NCBI GenBank assembly: GCA_017882205.1
Contig: JADGPY010000014.1
Span: 1 to 13,133 of the forward strand
Source of the DNA: Chitinophagaceae bacterium
GTDB lineage: Bacteria; Bacteroidota; Bacteroidia; Chitinophagales; Chitinophagaceae
Direction of reading: 5' to 3'
Length of the DNA: 13,133 nucleotides
Shown here: positions 6,801 to 13,133 of the stretch, one piece after another
Layout of the letters: every line of letters starts with the position of its first letter
Numbering within the stretch: position 1 is the stretch's first letter
The notes under the pieces: generated by a model
What the model saw: only the letters and a program-made list of their open reading frames with translations
The model's database searches: none
Told to the model about the DNA's origin: nothing
Position numbers and translations under genes: made by a program

Positions 6801-8607
6801 GCACATAATTCACGAACTTGATAGAGTCTGCACATCCATTGTTCCATACTGTCAATGTTACATCAAAATATCCTGTATCCTGGTACGCATATGATGGATT
6901 TTTTTGGGTTGAGCTACCTCCATCACCAAAGTTCCAGAGCCATTGGTCTGGTCCACCTGTAGAAAGATCAGTAAAATCTATTGGAAAGAAAGCACAAACG
7001 TCCAATGGATTTGCAGAAAAATTTGGATGGGGTTTATTATTTACAATAATCCCGGCAACAACTTTTGCAGTATCAGTGCAGCCGCTGGCTGTAGTGACAA
7101 TTACCTGGATGGTGTAGATACCGCTTGTAATAAAAGTATGTGAAGGGTTGGGAATAGTAGATGTGGAACCATCACCGAAGTCCCACTGGTAACTTACGAC
7201 AGAGTCGACTGTAGATACACTTGTCGTAAAATTATAAGAAAAAGGTGCACATCCCCTTGCCGGCAGACCTTGTATAGTAACAACAGGTGCCTGCACTTTA
7301 ATATAATTAGATCTAATCAACGAATCAGAACATCCTGAACTGTTAGTTGCTACGAGTTTTACTGTAAAAGATCCATAGGTAGTATAAGTATGAGTTGGAT
7401 TGGCAACATTAGAAACCCCACCATCTCCGAAATACCATGAATATGAAGTGGCACCAGGTACTGTTGAAGTAAAATTCACAGTTAATGGTGGTCTGCAAGC
7501 AGTTAAGTTTAATGCAGTAAATGTTACAGTCGGTTTAGGCAGTACAGTAACCGGTCTTGAAGCTGAATCAACACATGCGCTAAAATTGGCAACCATTTTT
7601 ATTGTATAATTGCCCGGTGTATTATAGACCTTAGCTGCGTTTATAGAATTGGCATTTGTGCCATCCCCAAAGTACCATGTAGCTCCCGTTGGGGTTGGGT
7701 TACTGGTATTTGTAAGAATAAGTGACTGTCCCTGACAAACAGTTGGTGAAGAGGTAAAATCCGCATGAACTGTTCCAAGTGTGACTGAATTAGGTTTAAT
7801 GATTGTATCCACACATCCAACAGAATTTGTTACGATCAGACGTACAGTAAAACTGCCAGGAGTATTATAAGCATACGTTGGATTTGCCAGCGTGGACGTT
7901 CCACCATCTCCAAAAGTCCACTGATAGGTTAATGCACCTGTACCGACAGAAAGATTCTGGAAATTAATGATGACCGGCGGATTGCATGTATTTGCAGCAG
8001 TATGTGTAAAATCAGCATGTACCCCTGAACCGATATGTATGTACTGAGGTTTTGTTAATATAGATGAACAACCGAAACTATTTTTAATCCTTAGTGATAC
8101 ATTGAAGTTACCTACTCCTGAATATGTATGTAATGGGTTTTGGATGTTGGCGACATTGCCATCTCCAAAATCCCATTCCCAGGTACTAATTGTTCCACTA
8201 CTTGGATTACTCAAATCAGTAAATTGAACAGGCAGCGGGAAACATCCGGCAGTAGGGTTACCTGAAAAATTAACACCAGGGGCATCGTGTATGGTTATAA
8301 ACTGCGACTTGATAATAGAGTCGGAGCCGGTTGAATTAGAAACAACTAGTTTAACATTGTATTGCCCGGGATTAAAATATGTTACAGAAGGATTTTGTAA
8401 AAATGAAATTGTACCATTACCAAGATCCCACTTCCAACTGGTTGGATTTCCTGTGGAGGAATCAGAAAATGTTACCAGGAGGGGTGCACATCCATAGGTT
8501 GGTGAAGCTGAAAAATTTGCAACCAATTGTGCACGGGTAGAAAGTCCTCCACACAGTAAGATGAATAAAATGATCCATCTGCATTGGATTGCTTTAGGGG
8601 CTGACAT
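3802..8607 (-). CDS. Giant PKD-repeat surface protein with type B T9SS sorting domain
   Basis: A 1601-residue predicted cell-surface or secreted protein. Order of parts: signal peptide (1-27, ending STRAQ); 15 PKD-type repeats of about 80-88 residues (about 30-1276), most with WxFGDG and a terminal hydrophobic strand; three shorter Ig-like modules with WSPxTGL or WSPTTGV motifs (about 1277-1508); and a C-terminal domain (about 1509-1601) with FIPNTFSPNGDGMND, LRIFNRWGQVVFE, GWDG and GNVALIK. The last is the gliding motility-associated type B T9SS sorting domain, so the protein should leave the cell by the type IX system and stay attached to the surface or be released. PKD arrays usually act as adhesive or spacer domains; there is no enzymatic domain, so an adhesin or matrix role like SprB is likely but not shown. 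It is followed at once by its PorP/SprF-like partner. The only in-frame ATG is at 8607, preceded by an A-rich leader. Confidence 0.93.
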   Translation of the reverse strand: MSAPKAIQCRWIILFILLCGGLSTRAQLVANFSASPTYGCAPLLVTFSDSSTGNPTSWKWDLGNGTISFLQNPSVTYFNPGQYNVKLVVSNSTGSDSIIKSQFITIHDAPGVNFSGNPTAGCFPLPVQFTDLSNPSSGTISTWEWDFGDGNVANIQNPLHTYSGVGNFNVSLRIKNSFGCSSILTKPQYIHIGSGVHADFTHTAANTCNPPVIINFQNLSVGTGALTYQWTFGDGGTSTLANPTYAYNTPGSFTVRLIVTNSVGCVDTIIKPNSVTLGTVHADFTSSPTVCQGQSLILTNTSNPTPTGATWYFGDGTNANSINAAKVYNTPGNYTIKMVANFSACVDSASRPVTVLPKPTVTFTALNLTACRPPLTVNFTSTVPGATSYSWYFGDGGVSNVANPTHTYTTYGSFTVKLVATNSSGCSDSLIRSNYIKVQAPVVTIQGLPARGCAPFSYNFTTSVSTVDSVVSYQWDFGDGSTSTIPNPSHTFITSGIYTIQVIVTTASGCTDTAKVVAGIIVNNKPHPNFSANPLDVCAFFPIDFTDLSTGGPDQWLWNFGDGGSSTQKNPSYAYQDTGYFDVTLTVWNNGCADSIKFVNYVHIKPPIANFAIGMNCAFPKERVFTDHSIGADTWTWDFGDGTSSTIPSPTHVYPSAGIYAVKLTVTNLTTGCQHFKDGIVRVITEKANFVASDTIICKGIPVAFQTVNINAPNISTYNWNFGDGNSAVTSTQTISHIYNAAGVYTVRLIITDLIGCSDTLVKPLYITVNGPTAVFTSSTLGTCINTPITFTDSSYTDGTHPIQNWIWNYGDGISDTLTASPYQHSYSAGGLYTVSLKITDSNGCVDSLVRPNYIIISKPTANFTADTLSCTSGTIAFTNNSTGPNLSYTWNFGDGTTSALPNPLHQYLSQGYFTVTLNILDQYGCTDNIIKTNYIHIANASADFAMSDSVTTCPPLIVMFTNTSSNYISKSWDFGDGTTSSLNNPIHFYTSAGTYHVSLNISGPGGCTDQKIKTIIVRGPQGSFTYTNIIGCKPLTTNFVATTHDNLSFIWDFNDGSTSATLDSIRTHVYLSPGTYIPKIILIDTIGCHVPITGLDTIRVFGIQSTFTFNTNTLCDSGTVSFTSTSTSNDLIATYSWNFGDGTTSTLQNPIHPYNTTGIYTTNLIVTTQFGCRDTSVLSTPIKIVSSPQIGIGGSTGACIPAVLNFNGQVLVPDTSMLSWHWDFANGNTSTLQNPPTQTYPNPGPYVITAIAINSSGCKDSIIKTVQAYPLPTVVANADNAVCKGQSFNLSASGAINYSWSPSTGLSCVNCSGPIATPDSTTHYIVNGLSAMGCLGKDTVVISVQQPFLMFVASGDTLCQGKSVKLTAGGASTYIWSPTTGLSNPTIAQPISTPLVTTNYMVIGTDSVGCFKDTGYVPVKVWPMPTVSAGPDKTINVGQTIDLMPTISSDVSNANWSPTTGVFRNNFPGITVKPMQTTEYTVDVSNGGGCKAKDKITIFVICNNANVFIPNTFSPNGDGMNDQFYIRGTGLFTIKTLRIFNRWGQVVFEKSNVRPNESSDGWDGTFKGEKLTPDVFVYTVDVICDNNAPLRFQGNVALIK
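3805..4083 (-). other. Type B T9SS C-terminal sorting domain of the PKD protein
   Basis: The last roughly 93 residues carry every visible landmark of the gliding motility-associated C-terminal domain: IPNTFSPNGDGMND at the start (Pro1511), a central IFNRWGQVVFE strand pair, GWDGTFKGEKLTPDVFVYTV, and a final GNVALIK strand at the very end of the protein. Known role in the family: recognition by the type IX translocon, with type B domains depending on an SprF-like protein, which is encoded next door. Confidence 0.9.
4084..4779 (-). other. Three Ig-like 'SPTTGL' modules
   Basis: Residues about 1277-1508 contain three modules of about 75-80 residues that lack FGDG but share a hydrophobic strand pattern ending in YSWSPSTGL, YIWSPTTGL and ANWSPTTGV, each followed by a T-T-x-Y-x-V strand. 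Modules one and two begin with a Cys-x-Gly-x-Ser motif; module one has an additional SCVNC pair. They bridge the PKD array and the sorting domain, as commonly seen in Bacteroidota surface proteins. Confidence 0.7.
4780..8520 (-). repeat. 15 in-frame PKD-encoding repeats, period about 250 bp
   Basis: On the plus strand a block resembling ccatctccaaaatccca, the complement of codons for W-D-F-G-D-G, recurs at about 4925, 5180, 5438, 5675, 5921, 6170, 6434, 6683, 6920, 7169, 7421, 7661, 7904, 8159 and 8414. All spacings are multiples of three, between 237 and 264. Copies are well diverged in DNA outside these blocks, so this is an old protein-level duplication, not a recent tandem amplification. 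The FGDG core is altered in repeat 1 (DLGNG), 10 (NYGDG), 13 (DFNDG) and 15 (DFANG). Confidence 0.88.
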
Positions 8608-8637
8608 GGATTGTTTGCTTTTTATTAATATTGGATT

Positions 8638-8653
8638 AGGCTTTTAAGAGCCT
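8638..8653. other. Inverted repeat in the leader region of the PKD gene
   Basis: AGGCTTTTAAGAGCCT is nearly self-complementary over 16 bp (seven pairs including one G-T, minimal loop). It lies 31 bp before the PKD start codon and 87 bp after the end of the upstream lipoprotein gene, both on the minus strand. It could be a small operator, a weak terminator of the lipoprotein transcript or chance; no T run follows it. Confidence 0.3.
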
Positions 8654-8739
8654 GGATATCTTATAATAACTAAATAATGATAATAAAATTGTATCTGGAA
8701 GGAAAAGAAAGGAACTATAAAATAAAATACAAGAGAGGC

Positions 8740-9192
8740 TTACTGCCTGAGAATATGTAATACAACAGGATCAGTTGTACCCCATGGGGCCAGTTCAAGC
8801 TGGGGAACATTTTTGCTGGTAAATCGCCAATCGCGTGTCAGAAAAATAAATAGGGAGGGAACAGAGGGAAGTATAAGAGTTAATTTACTATAATCACTAT
8901 TAGCACTCCATGTACCAGAATAAGTGTTAGTACCATATTTTACCTCTATCGGACCTTGATAATAATCACTTTTTATTAATTTAAAAGTATACCCGCTATA
9001 ATTTGCAGTCAGATCAGTTCCATTGTCGGTAGCAAGATTTACAATAAAAATCTGGCCCAGGATATTAGCATCGAAATATTGTTCAAGTAAGTTAGCAGGG
9101 TTAGTGGTGGTTGTTTTTTTACATGAGCCCAGAGCAATCGTAAATAATAGTATTGGCAGCCAAATCCTTTTATATGTCAAAACTTTATGCAT
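8740..9192 (-). CDS. Small SPII lipoprotein of unknown function
   Basis: A 150-residue lipoprotein. A basic start (MHKVLTYKR), a hydrophobic core and the lipobox LGSC with Cys24 followed by KK predict lipidation and envelope anchoring; a TTTTNPAN linker follows. The rest (about 40-150) is rich in alternating beta pattern with FIVNLATDNGTDLTANYSG, FKLIK, YSGTWSANSDYSKLTLILP and RDWRFTSK, resembling the small lipocalin-like or META-like beta-barrel lipoproteins frequent in Bacteroidota, but I do not recognise a named family. It precedes the PKD gene on the same strand with a 132-bp gap, so a shared transcript is possible but not indicated. It is divergent from the gene at 9316. The ATG is at 9192; TAACCTTG, one base off the TAnnTTTG consensus, lies 41 bp upstream. 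Real gene is likely, role unknown. Confidence 0.8.
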   Translation of the reverse strand: MHKVLTYKRIWLPILLFTIALGSCKKTTTTNPANLLEQYFDANILGQIFIVNLATDNGTDLTANYSGYTFKLIKSDYYQGPIEVKYGTNTYSGTWSANSDYSKLTLILPSVPSLFIFLTRDWRFTSKNVPQLELAPWGTTDPVVLHILRQ

Positions 9193-9233
9193 TGAGTTTC
9201 TTTATGAGTAAAAATAAGATTTTTTTCAGAACA

Positions 9234-9249
9234 CAAGGTTAAAGCCTTG
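9234..9249. promoter_or_regulatory. Inverted repeat in the divergent lipoprotein/peptidase promoter region
   Basis: CAAGG (9234-9238) and CCTTG (9245-9249) form an inverted repeat with a 6-bp centre, between two divergent genes (starts at 9192 and 9316). The left half includes TAACCTTG on the minus strand, a one-mismatch -7 box for the lipoprotein gene. A regulator site overlapping a promoter would look like this, but five-bp arms are short. Confidence 0.3.
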
Positions 9250-9315
9250 GGGTATAACGGGGCTACATCTTATTTGTTGCGTTAAATTACTAACTTCCAC
9301 TCAAAATCCCATCCA

Positions 9316-12129
9316 ATGGCTTATCGTATCCTGTTAATCTTTTTAATTTTCCATGCTACTTTATTTGTTGCACATTCGCAGCAATTTGGCGGTAATCCGC
9401 CTTCTATAAAATGGAAGCAAATCAATAGCTCTCCTGTTCGTGTGATCTTTCCCAGGAGTTTAGACTCCACCGCTGAACGCGTAGCCAATGTAATTTCATG
9501 GCTTGATAAAACCACTCCAAATACAATTGGAAATCAAAAAAGAAAAGTGAACCTGGTATTACAGAACCAAACCACTATTTCGAATGCATATGTATCCTTA
9601 GCTCCTTTTCGCAGTGAGTTTTTTCTAACTCCCGAAATAAACAGTTTTGAAATTGGAAGCCTCCCCTGGCCTGATCAACTTGCAATACATGAGTTCAGGC
9701 ATGTACAACAGTACAATAATTTCAATGTTGGTATTTCAAAACTGCTAAGAATTTTATTTGGTGAAGACGGCCAGGCCCTTGCAAACGGAGCAGCCATTCC
9801 AAACTGGTTCTTTGAAGGAGATGCAGTATATAATGAAACCAACGTGAGCAACCAGGGACGAGGCAGGATACCTTTTTTTTATGACCCCTATCGTTCGCTT
9901 TGGGCAGCAGGTAAAAATTTCAGCTGGATGAAATTACGTAATGGCTCATATAGGGACTTCATACCTGATCATTATGCCCTGGGATATTTATTTGTAGCAT
10001 ATGGAAGAGAAAAATATGGTGATGACTTCTGGAAAAATGTCACTCATGATGCAGCAGCGTTCAAAGGATTATTTTATCCTTTTCAGAAGGCAATAAAAAA
10101 ATATTCAGGGAAAGACTATGTTCAATTCAGAAATGATGCGCTAAATTATTTCAAAAATTATTTTAATGACCAACCTATACAACCATTACATACTCCTTCC
10201 AATGAATACATAAATGAGGAATATCCTGTCCGTATGAATGAAGATGAAATGGTATTAATGAAAAGTGGATACAGAAAAATACCTTCGTTCATCATTCGTT
10301 CTGCCAGTGGAGACATAAAAATAAAGAGTCGCGATATCTCGCTGGATAATTATTTTTCTTACCGTAATGGAAAGGTCGTTTTTGCATCTTATCGTCCTGA
10401 TGCAAGATGGGGTTATCGGGATTACAGTGATCTCAGGATAATTGATTTAAATACAGGTAAAGAACAATCGCTGACGAATCATACCAAGTATTTTACGCCA
10501 GATATAAGCCCCGATGGTCAAAAAGTAATTGCTACACAAGTAACTCCGGATGGAAACTCTACCCTTCATTTGCTAAATGCCGTAAATGGGAATGTCTTAT
10601 CTATCATCCCAAATCCGGATAAATTATTCTATACCTATCCCAAATTTTATAATGACAACTCCATTATTGCCGCTGTAAGAAATCAACAAGGCAAAATGAG
10701 TCTGGCTATGGTTAGCCTACCTGGAGGAGCAGTTGACTATCTAACCCCATTAACATATAACGTAATTGGATTCCCCTCTGTAACGAATGATACCATTTAT
10801 TTTACAAGTGCCTCCGGCAAAAATGACCGCTTATTTGCCTATAAGATGAACTCTAAAAAAATATTCTCACTTGCATCATCTACATTGGAAGGGATTGGTT
10901 CTTATCAGCCGTCGGCTTACCACGACAAGTTAGCCTTTACTACTTTTACTGCATCTGGTTTCAAAATACAGGAAGTACATCTTAGCGCCTTACAATGGGA
11001 TGAAGTTAAGCCGGTTGATATCGCACCTTTGAATTTTGGAATCAGTGCCTTATCAAAAACAAATGCTGATGAACTTGGCTCAGTTCCCAAAGAACAGTTT
11101 ACAGTGGCTAAATATAGTAAAGCAACAGGGCTTTTAAATTTTCATAGTATCCAACCAGATGTGAATGACCCGGAATATACGCTAACCCTGCTGGGTGAAA
11201 ATATTTTAAATACCCTTGAGTCGCAATTGTCTTTCACATATAACCGATCCGAGCAATGGAAAAAAATAGGATTCAGTACAATCTATGCTTCTTTATTCCC
11301 ATATATTTCCGCCGGGGTTAGTTATACAATTGATAGGCGTGGAAGATATCATGGTAAAACGGTATATTGGAATGAGTTGGAGCCACAAGCAGGACTGAGT
11401 GTTCCACTCGACTTAAGTAAGAACAGGTCTATAAGCAAGTTGAATTTTGGAAGCAATTATATATATAATCAAACTGATTTCCAGGGAACATATAAAGATT
11501 CGATTGGCAGGATCTCATATAGTTACCTGAACAACTTTTTAACTTTCAGTAACCAGGTTCAGAAAACGCGGCAACAAATATTCCCTTCTTTTGCCCAGAC
11601 AATTTCAATCAGTTACAAACGTGCCGTAACCCATTATGAAGGTTCCCAATTTATGATTGATGGTAGCTTATACCTGCCAGGCTTAGGCGTAAATCATAGT
11701 CTCGTTTTAAATGGTGCCTTCTTACAAAAAGATACCATTAACCAACTAAATTTTTCAAGTAGTTTCCCATTCTCAAGGGGTTATTCATCAATAAATCTCT
11801 ACCAGATGATGAAGTGGGGAGCAACTTACCACCTTCCGCTTTGTTATCCTGATGCAGGGATTGCAAACATTGTTTATTTCCTAAGAGTCAGAGGTGATAT
11901 CTTTTATGATGAGACACACGTAAACGATTTTTACTCTAGTGGGGCAAAATTTAAGGCCGATTTCCGTTCAGTAGGTTCTGAAGTTTATTTCGATACTAAA
12001 TGGTGGAACCAGGTAGTATTAACCTTCGGCATCCGTTATAGTCACCTTTTGGATCCAGACCTTTTTGGTAGTAATACAGGCAGTAACAGGTGGGAGTTGA
12101 TATTGCCGGTTAATATATTTCAACAGTAA
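9316..12129 (+). CDS. Envelope protein: HExxH peptidase-like, TolB-like propeller, C-terminal beta-barrel
   Basis: A 937-residue exported protein with signal peptide (1-21, ending AHSQ). Residues about 35-280 look like a gluzincin-type zinc peptidase domain: IHEFRHVQQ gives the HExxH ligands His125 and His129 with catalytic Glu126, and NWFFEGDAVYNE provides a likely third ligand Glu167. Residues about 320-590 form a beta-propeller-like region with TolB/PD40-type repeats (LRIIDLNTGKEQSLTNH, ISPDGQKVIAT). From about 630 to the end there are alternating amphipathic strands, including RSVGSEVYFDTKWW and LTFGIRYSHLLD, resembling the end of surface-antigen/BamA-like barrels, with Phe935 third from the end. 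The expected site is the outer membrane, with peptidase and propeller probably on one side of it. Similar proteins exist in Bacteroidota, mostly uncharacterised; proteolytic activity is unproven. It stands alone on the plus strand. No Shine-Dalgarno sequence; ATG at 9316 is set by the signal peptide. Confidence 0.83.
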   Translation: MAYRILLIFLIFHATLFVAHSQQFGGNPPSIKWKQINSSPVRVIFPRSLDSTAERVANVISWLDKTTPNTIGNQKRKVNLVLQNQTTISNAYVSLAPFRSEFFLTPEINSFEIGSLPWPDQLAIHEFRHVQQYNNFNVGISKLLRILFGEDGQALANGAAIPNWFFEGDAVYNETNVSNQGRGRIPFFYDPYRSLWAAGKNFSWMKLRNGSYRDFIPDHYALGYLFVAYGREKYGDDFWKNVTHDAAAFKGLFYPFQKAIKKYSGKDYVQFRNDALNYFKNYFNDQPIQPLHTPSNEYINEEYPVRMNEDEMVLMKSGYRKIPSFIIRSASGDIKIKSRDISLDNYFSYRNGKVVFASYRPDARWGYRDYSDLRIIDLNTGKEQSLTNHTKYFTPDISPDGQKVIATQVTPDGNSTLHLLNAVNGNVLSIIPNPDKLFYTYPKFYNDNSIIAAVRNQQGKMSLAMVSLPGGAVDYLTPLTYNVIGFPSVTNDTIYFTSASGKNDRLFAYKMNSKKIFSLASSTLEGIGSYQPSAYHDKLAFTTFTASGFKIQEVHLSALQWDEVKPVDIAPLNFGISALSKTNADELGSVPKEQFTVAKYSKATGLLNFHSIQPDVNDPEYTLTLLGENILNTLESQLSFTYNRSEQWKKIGFSTIYASLFPYISAGVSYTIDRRGRYHGKTVYWNELEPQAGLSVPLDLSKNRSISKLNFGSNYIYNQTDFQGTYKDSIGRISYSYLNNFLTFSNQVQKTRQQIFPSFAQTISISYKRAVTHYEGSQFMIDGSLYLPGLGVNHSLVLNGAFLQKDTINQLNFSSSFPFSRGYSSINLYQMMKWGATYHLPLCYPDAGIANIVYFLRVRGDIFYDETHVNDFYSSGAKFKADFRSVGSEVYFDTKWWNQVVLTFGIRYSHLLDPDLFGSNTGSNRWELILPVNIFQQ

Positions 12130-12184
12130 TTGTTCTGATGTCTAAAGAAAAAGAAGGAAATATTGGCATACGGGATATGGTAAC

Positions 12185-12835
12185 TTATTCAGCCAGTATA
12201 CCATCGTTGTAAATTATTTTGTCAGGATTCCATACTATACGAAGGTCTGTAAGATCCTTGCTCCGTATGCGTTGATCACTTTCGTTTGAATAGTCATAGT
12301 CAATTTTGTATGTCTTTGTTTTAGATCCCATTGGCCCGAGTTCTTCATTAAACAGGATATTAACACTTTTAATTTCTTTTTCAAGCAGATCTTCAAGAGT
12401 TAGGTTGCCAATTATTGTCCGGATTTTTTTTTCAGTTGAATTCTGGAATCCTATTGTATAAACCAAATAGTCACGATTTTTTATCTTCAGAAATTCTTTC
12501 TTAATCAAGGTAACTTTAAGCAGAGGATTCAATCGTTCGCGTTTGATTAACTGCAGATTCTCACGCTGATCCAGCGCGTCTTCCGTAGATTTTTGTATTT
12601 CTTTTATCCGATCCAGCAAATCAGCATAACTTTTACCTTCGGGATCCTGGCCTCCTAAACGAGCAAGGAGAATATATTTTGTAAGCAATTTTATATCTTC
12701 CACAGGTACTCTTTGACTTTCACGCATTTCCTGAATATCCGATTCAAAAGTTAACGCACTATAATTTTTATTTAGTGCATCATTACATGAAACGAGTAAA
12801 ATCAGTAATAAACTCAAATAAATTGTACGGTTCAT
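12185..12835 (-). CDS. SPII lipoprotein of unknown function with helical middle
   Basis: A 216-residue lipoprotein. The N-terminus MNRTIYLSLLLILLVSC has a lipobox LVSC with Cys17, so the mature protein should be lipid-anchored; the next residue is Asn. Residues about 30-110 are charged and probably helical, with a heptad-like stretch (YADLLDRIKEIQKSTEDALDQ) that could be a short coiled coil. Residues about 115-216 look like a beta-rich domain: VYTIGFQNSTEKKIRTIIGNLTLEDLL and the later YKIDYDYSNESDQRI and LRIVWNP resemble an immunoglobulin-like fold for conserved residues in Bacteroidota lipoproteins of unknown role. I do not recognise a named family. It is convergent with the 937-residue gene (55 bp between stops). 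The ATG at 12835 directly precedes the lipoprotein signal sequence, supporting the start. Confidence 0.8.
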   Translation of the reverse strand: MNRTIYLSLLLILLVSCNDALNKNYSALTFESDIQEMRESQRVPVEDIKLLTKYILLARLGGQDPEGKSYADLLDRIKEIQKSTEDALDQRENLQLIKRERLNPLLKVTLIKKEFLKIKNRDYLVYTIGFQNSTEKKIRTIIGNLTLEDLLEKEIKSVNILFNEELGPMGSKTKTYKIDYDYSNESDQRIRSKDLTDLRIVWNPDKIIYNDGILAE

Positions 12836-13133
12836 TAATAACTTGTTTGTTTATCAAGGTTAACGCAAAATGCATTGATATAGTCTGTATTCAATCCAAC
12901 ACAATATTTCATCTATATTTTACGTTAAAAAATAAAATCGGTAAAAGTTGGAACCAAAACTCCCGAATTTTGTTAAAATAAATGAAAAATTGGCTCATTT
13001 GAACTAGAAAATGAGCCTTTAGTTAAAGAATAATATTGATACGGCTGGCTTGAAATTTGTTATTATTTCTTTATAATTGTTTTTTAAATAAATTATTATA
13101 ATTTTACCTACTTGAAAAGAACTTTATATATAC
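12836..13133. other. AT-rich intergenic DNA, no gene seen
   Basis: Nearly 300 bp to the window end without a supportable coding region. It holds the leader of the lipoprotein gene at 12835 (with CAAGGTTAACGCA at 12855-12867), a strong hairpin at 12992-13017, and a very AT-rich tail from 13060 on. No exact TAnnTTTG box is seen on either strand here. No tRNA or structured RNA recognised. Confidence 0.6.
12992..13017. terminator. Strong hairpin, terminator-like on both strands
   Basis: GGCTCATTT (12992-13000) and AAATGAGCC (13009-13017) are perfectly complementary 9-bp arms around an 8-nt loop. On the plus strand the stem is followed by TTTAGTT; on the minus strand by AATTTTTC. The form suits a bidirectional intrinsic terminator. 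On the minus strand it would end a transcript arriving from beyond 13133 before the lipoprotein gene; no plus-strand gene in the window clearly needs it. Confidence 0.6.

Noticed and set aside
4036..8497. Many 60-100 codon plus-strand frames inside the PKD gene
   Set aside because: They are antisense shadows of the repeated WxFGDG codons, follow the same period of about 250 bp, and lack their own start signals.
4780..8520. Regular spacing suggested a CRISPR-like or tandem DNA array
   Set aside because: The period of about 250 bp is always a multiple of three, the open frame is continuous, and the conserved blocks encode the PKD core; it is a protein repeat.
12775..12981. Plus-strand frame of 68 codons ending just before the hairpin at 12992
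   Set aside because: Its first third is antisense to the lipoprotein signal peptide, the product resembles no protein I know, and no promoter box is seen. The closeness to the hairpin is noted but insufficient.
13052..13059. GAAATTTG as a promoter box for a gene beyond the window
   Set aside because: One mismatch to TAnnTTTG in very AT-rich DNA with no properly spaced -33 element and no visible downstream gene; chance is enough.

Overview
The window looks like a chromosomal segment of a Bacteroidota bacterium, most likely a Chitinophagales/Chitinophagaceae-type member (inferred, not proven). Supporting signs are a PorP/SprF-family type IX secretion (T9SS) outer-membrane protein, a giant PKD-repeat protein ending in the 'gliding motility-associated' type B T9SS sorting domain, SPII lipoproteins, general absence of Shine-Dalgarno sequences, A-rich leaders, exact TAnnTTTG promoter boxes, and AT-rich DNA. 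I see no tRNA, rRNA, CRISPR array, transposase, integrase or phage gene.

Layout. (1) Positions 3-1349 (+): an APC-family amino acid permease whose first codons lie outside the window. (2) 1372-1821 (-): a small exported DUF4920-type protein, convergent with the permease. (3) 1944-2624 (+): an exported protein with a TTG start and a possible permuted papain-like His/Cys arrangement; it is divergent from gene 2, and each has an exact TAnnTTTG box. (4) 8607-2741 (-): a two-gene unit, first a 1601-residue secreted protein (15 PKD repeats, three cysteine-bearing Ig-like modules, type B C-terminal domain), then 29 bp later a PorP/SprF-like protein. (5) 8740-9192 (-): a small lipoprotein upstream of the PKD gene. 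(6) 9316-12129 (+): a 937-residue envelope protein with an HEFRH zinc-peptidase motif, a TolB-like propeller region and a predicted C-terminal outer-membrane beta-barrel. (7) 12185-12835 (-): a second small lipoprotein. (8) 12836-13133: AT-rich intergenic DNA with one strong hairpin.

How the genes work together. The only clear functional pair is the PKD cargo and its PorP/SprF partner, matching the SprB-SprF arrangement in which a type B cargo is encoded next to the outer-membrane protein needed for its export or anchoring. Almost every other product is also exported or envelope-associated (permease, DUF4920 protein, papain-like candidate, two lipoproteins, peptidase-barrel protein), so this is an envelope-rich neighbourhood, but nothing shows that these form one pathway.

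The most unusual items are the peptidase-propeller-barrel architecture of the 937-residue protein and the regular 15-repeat array with a single-codon cysteine loss in its first repeat. I found no convincing wholly new system.
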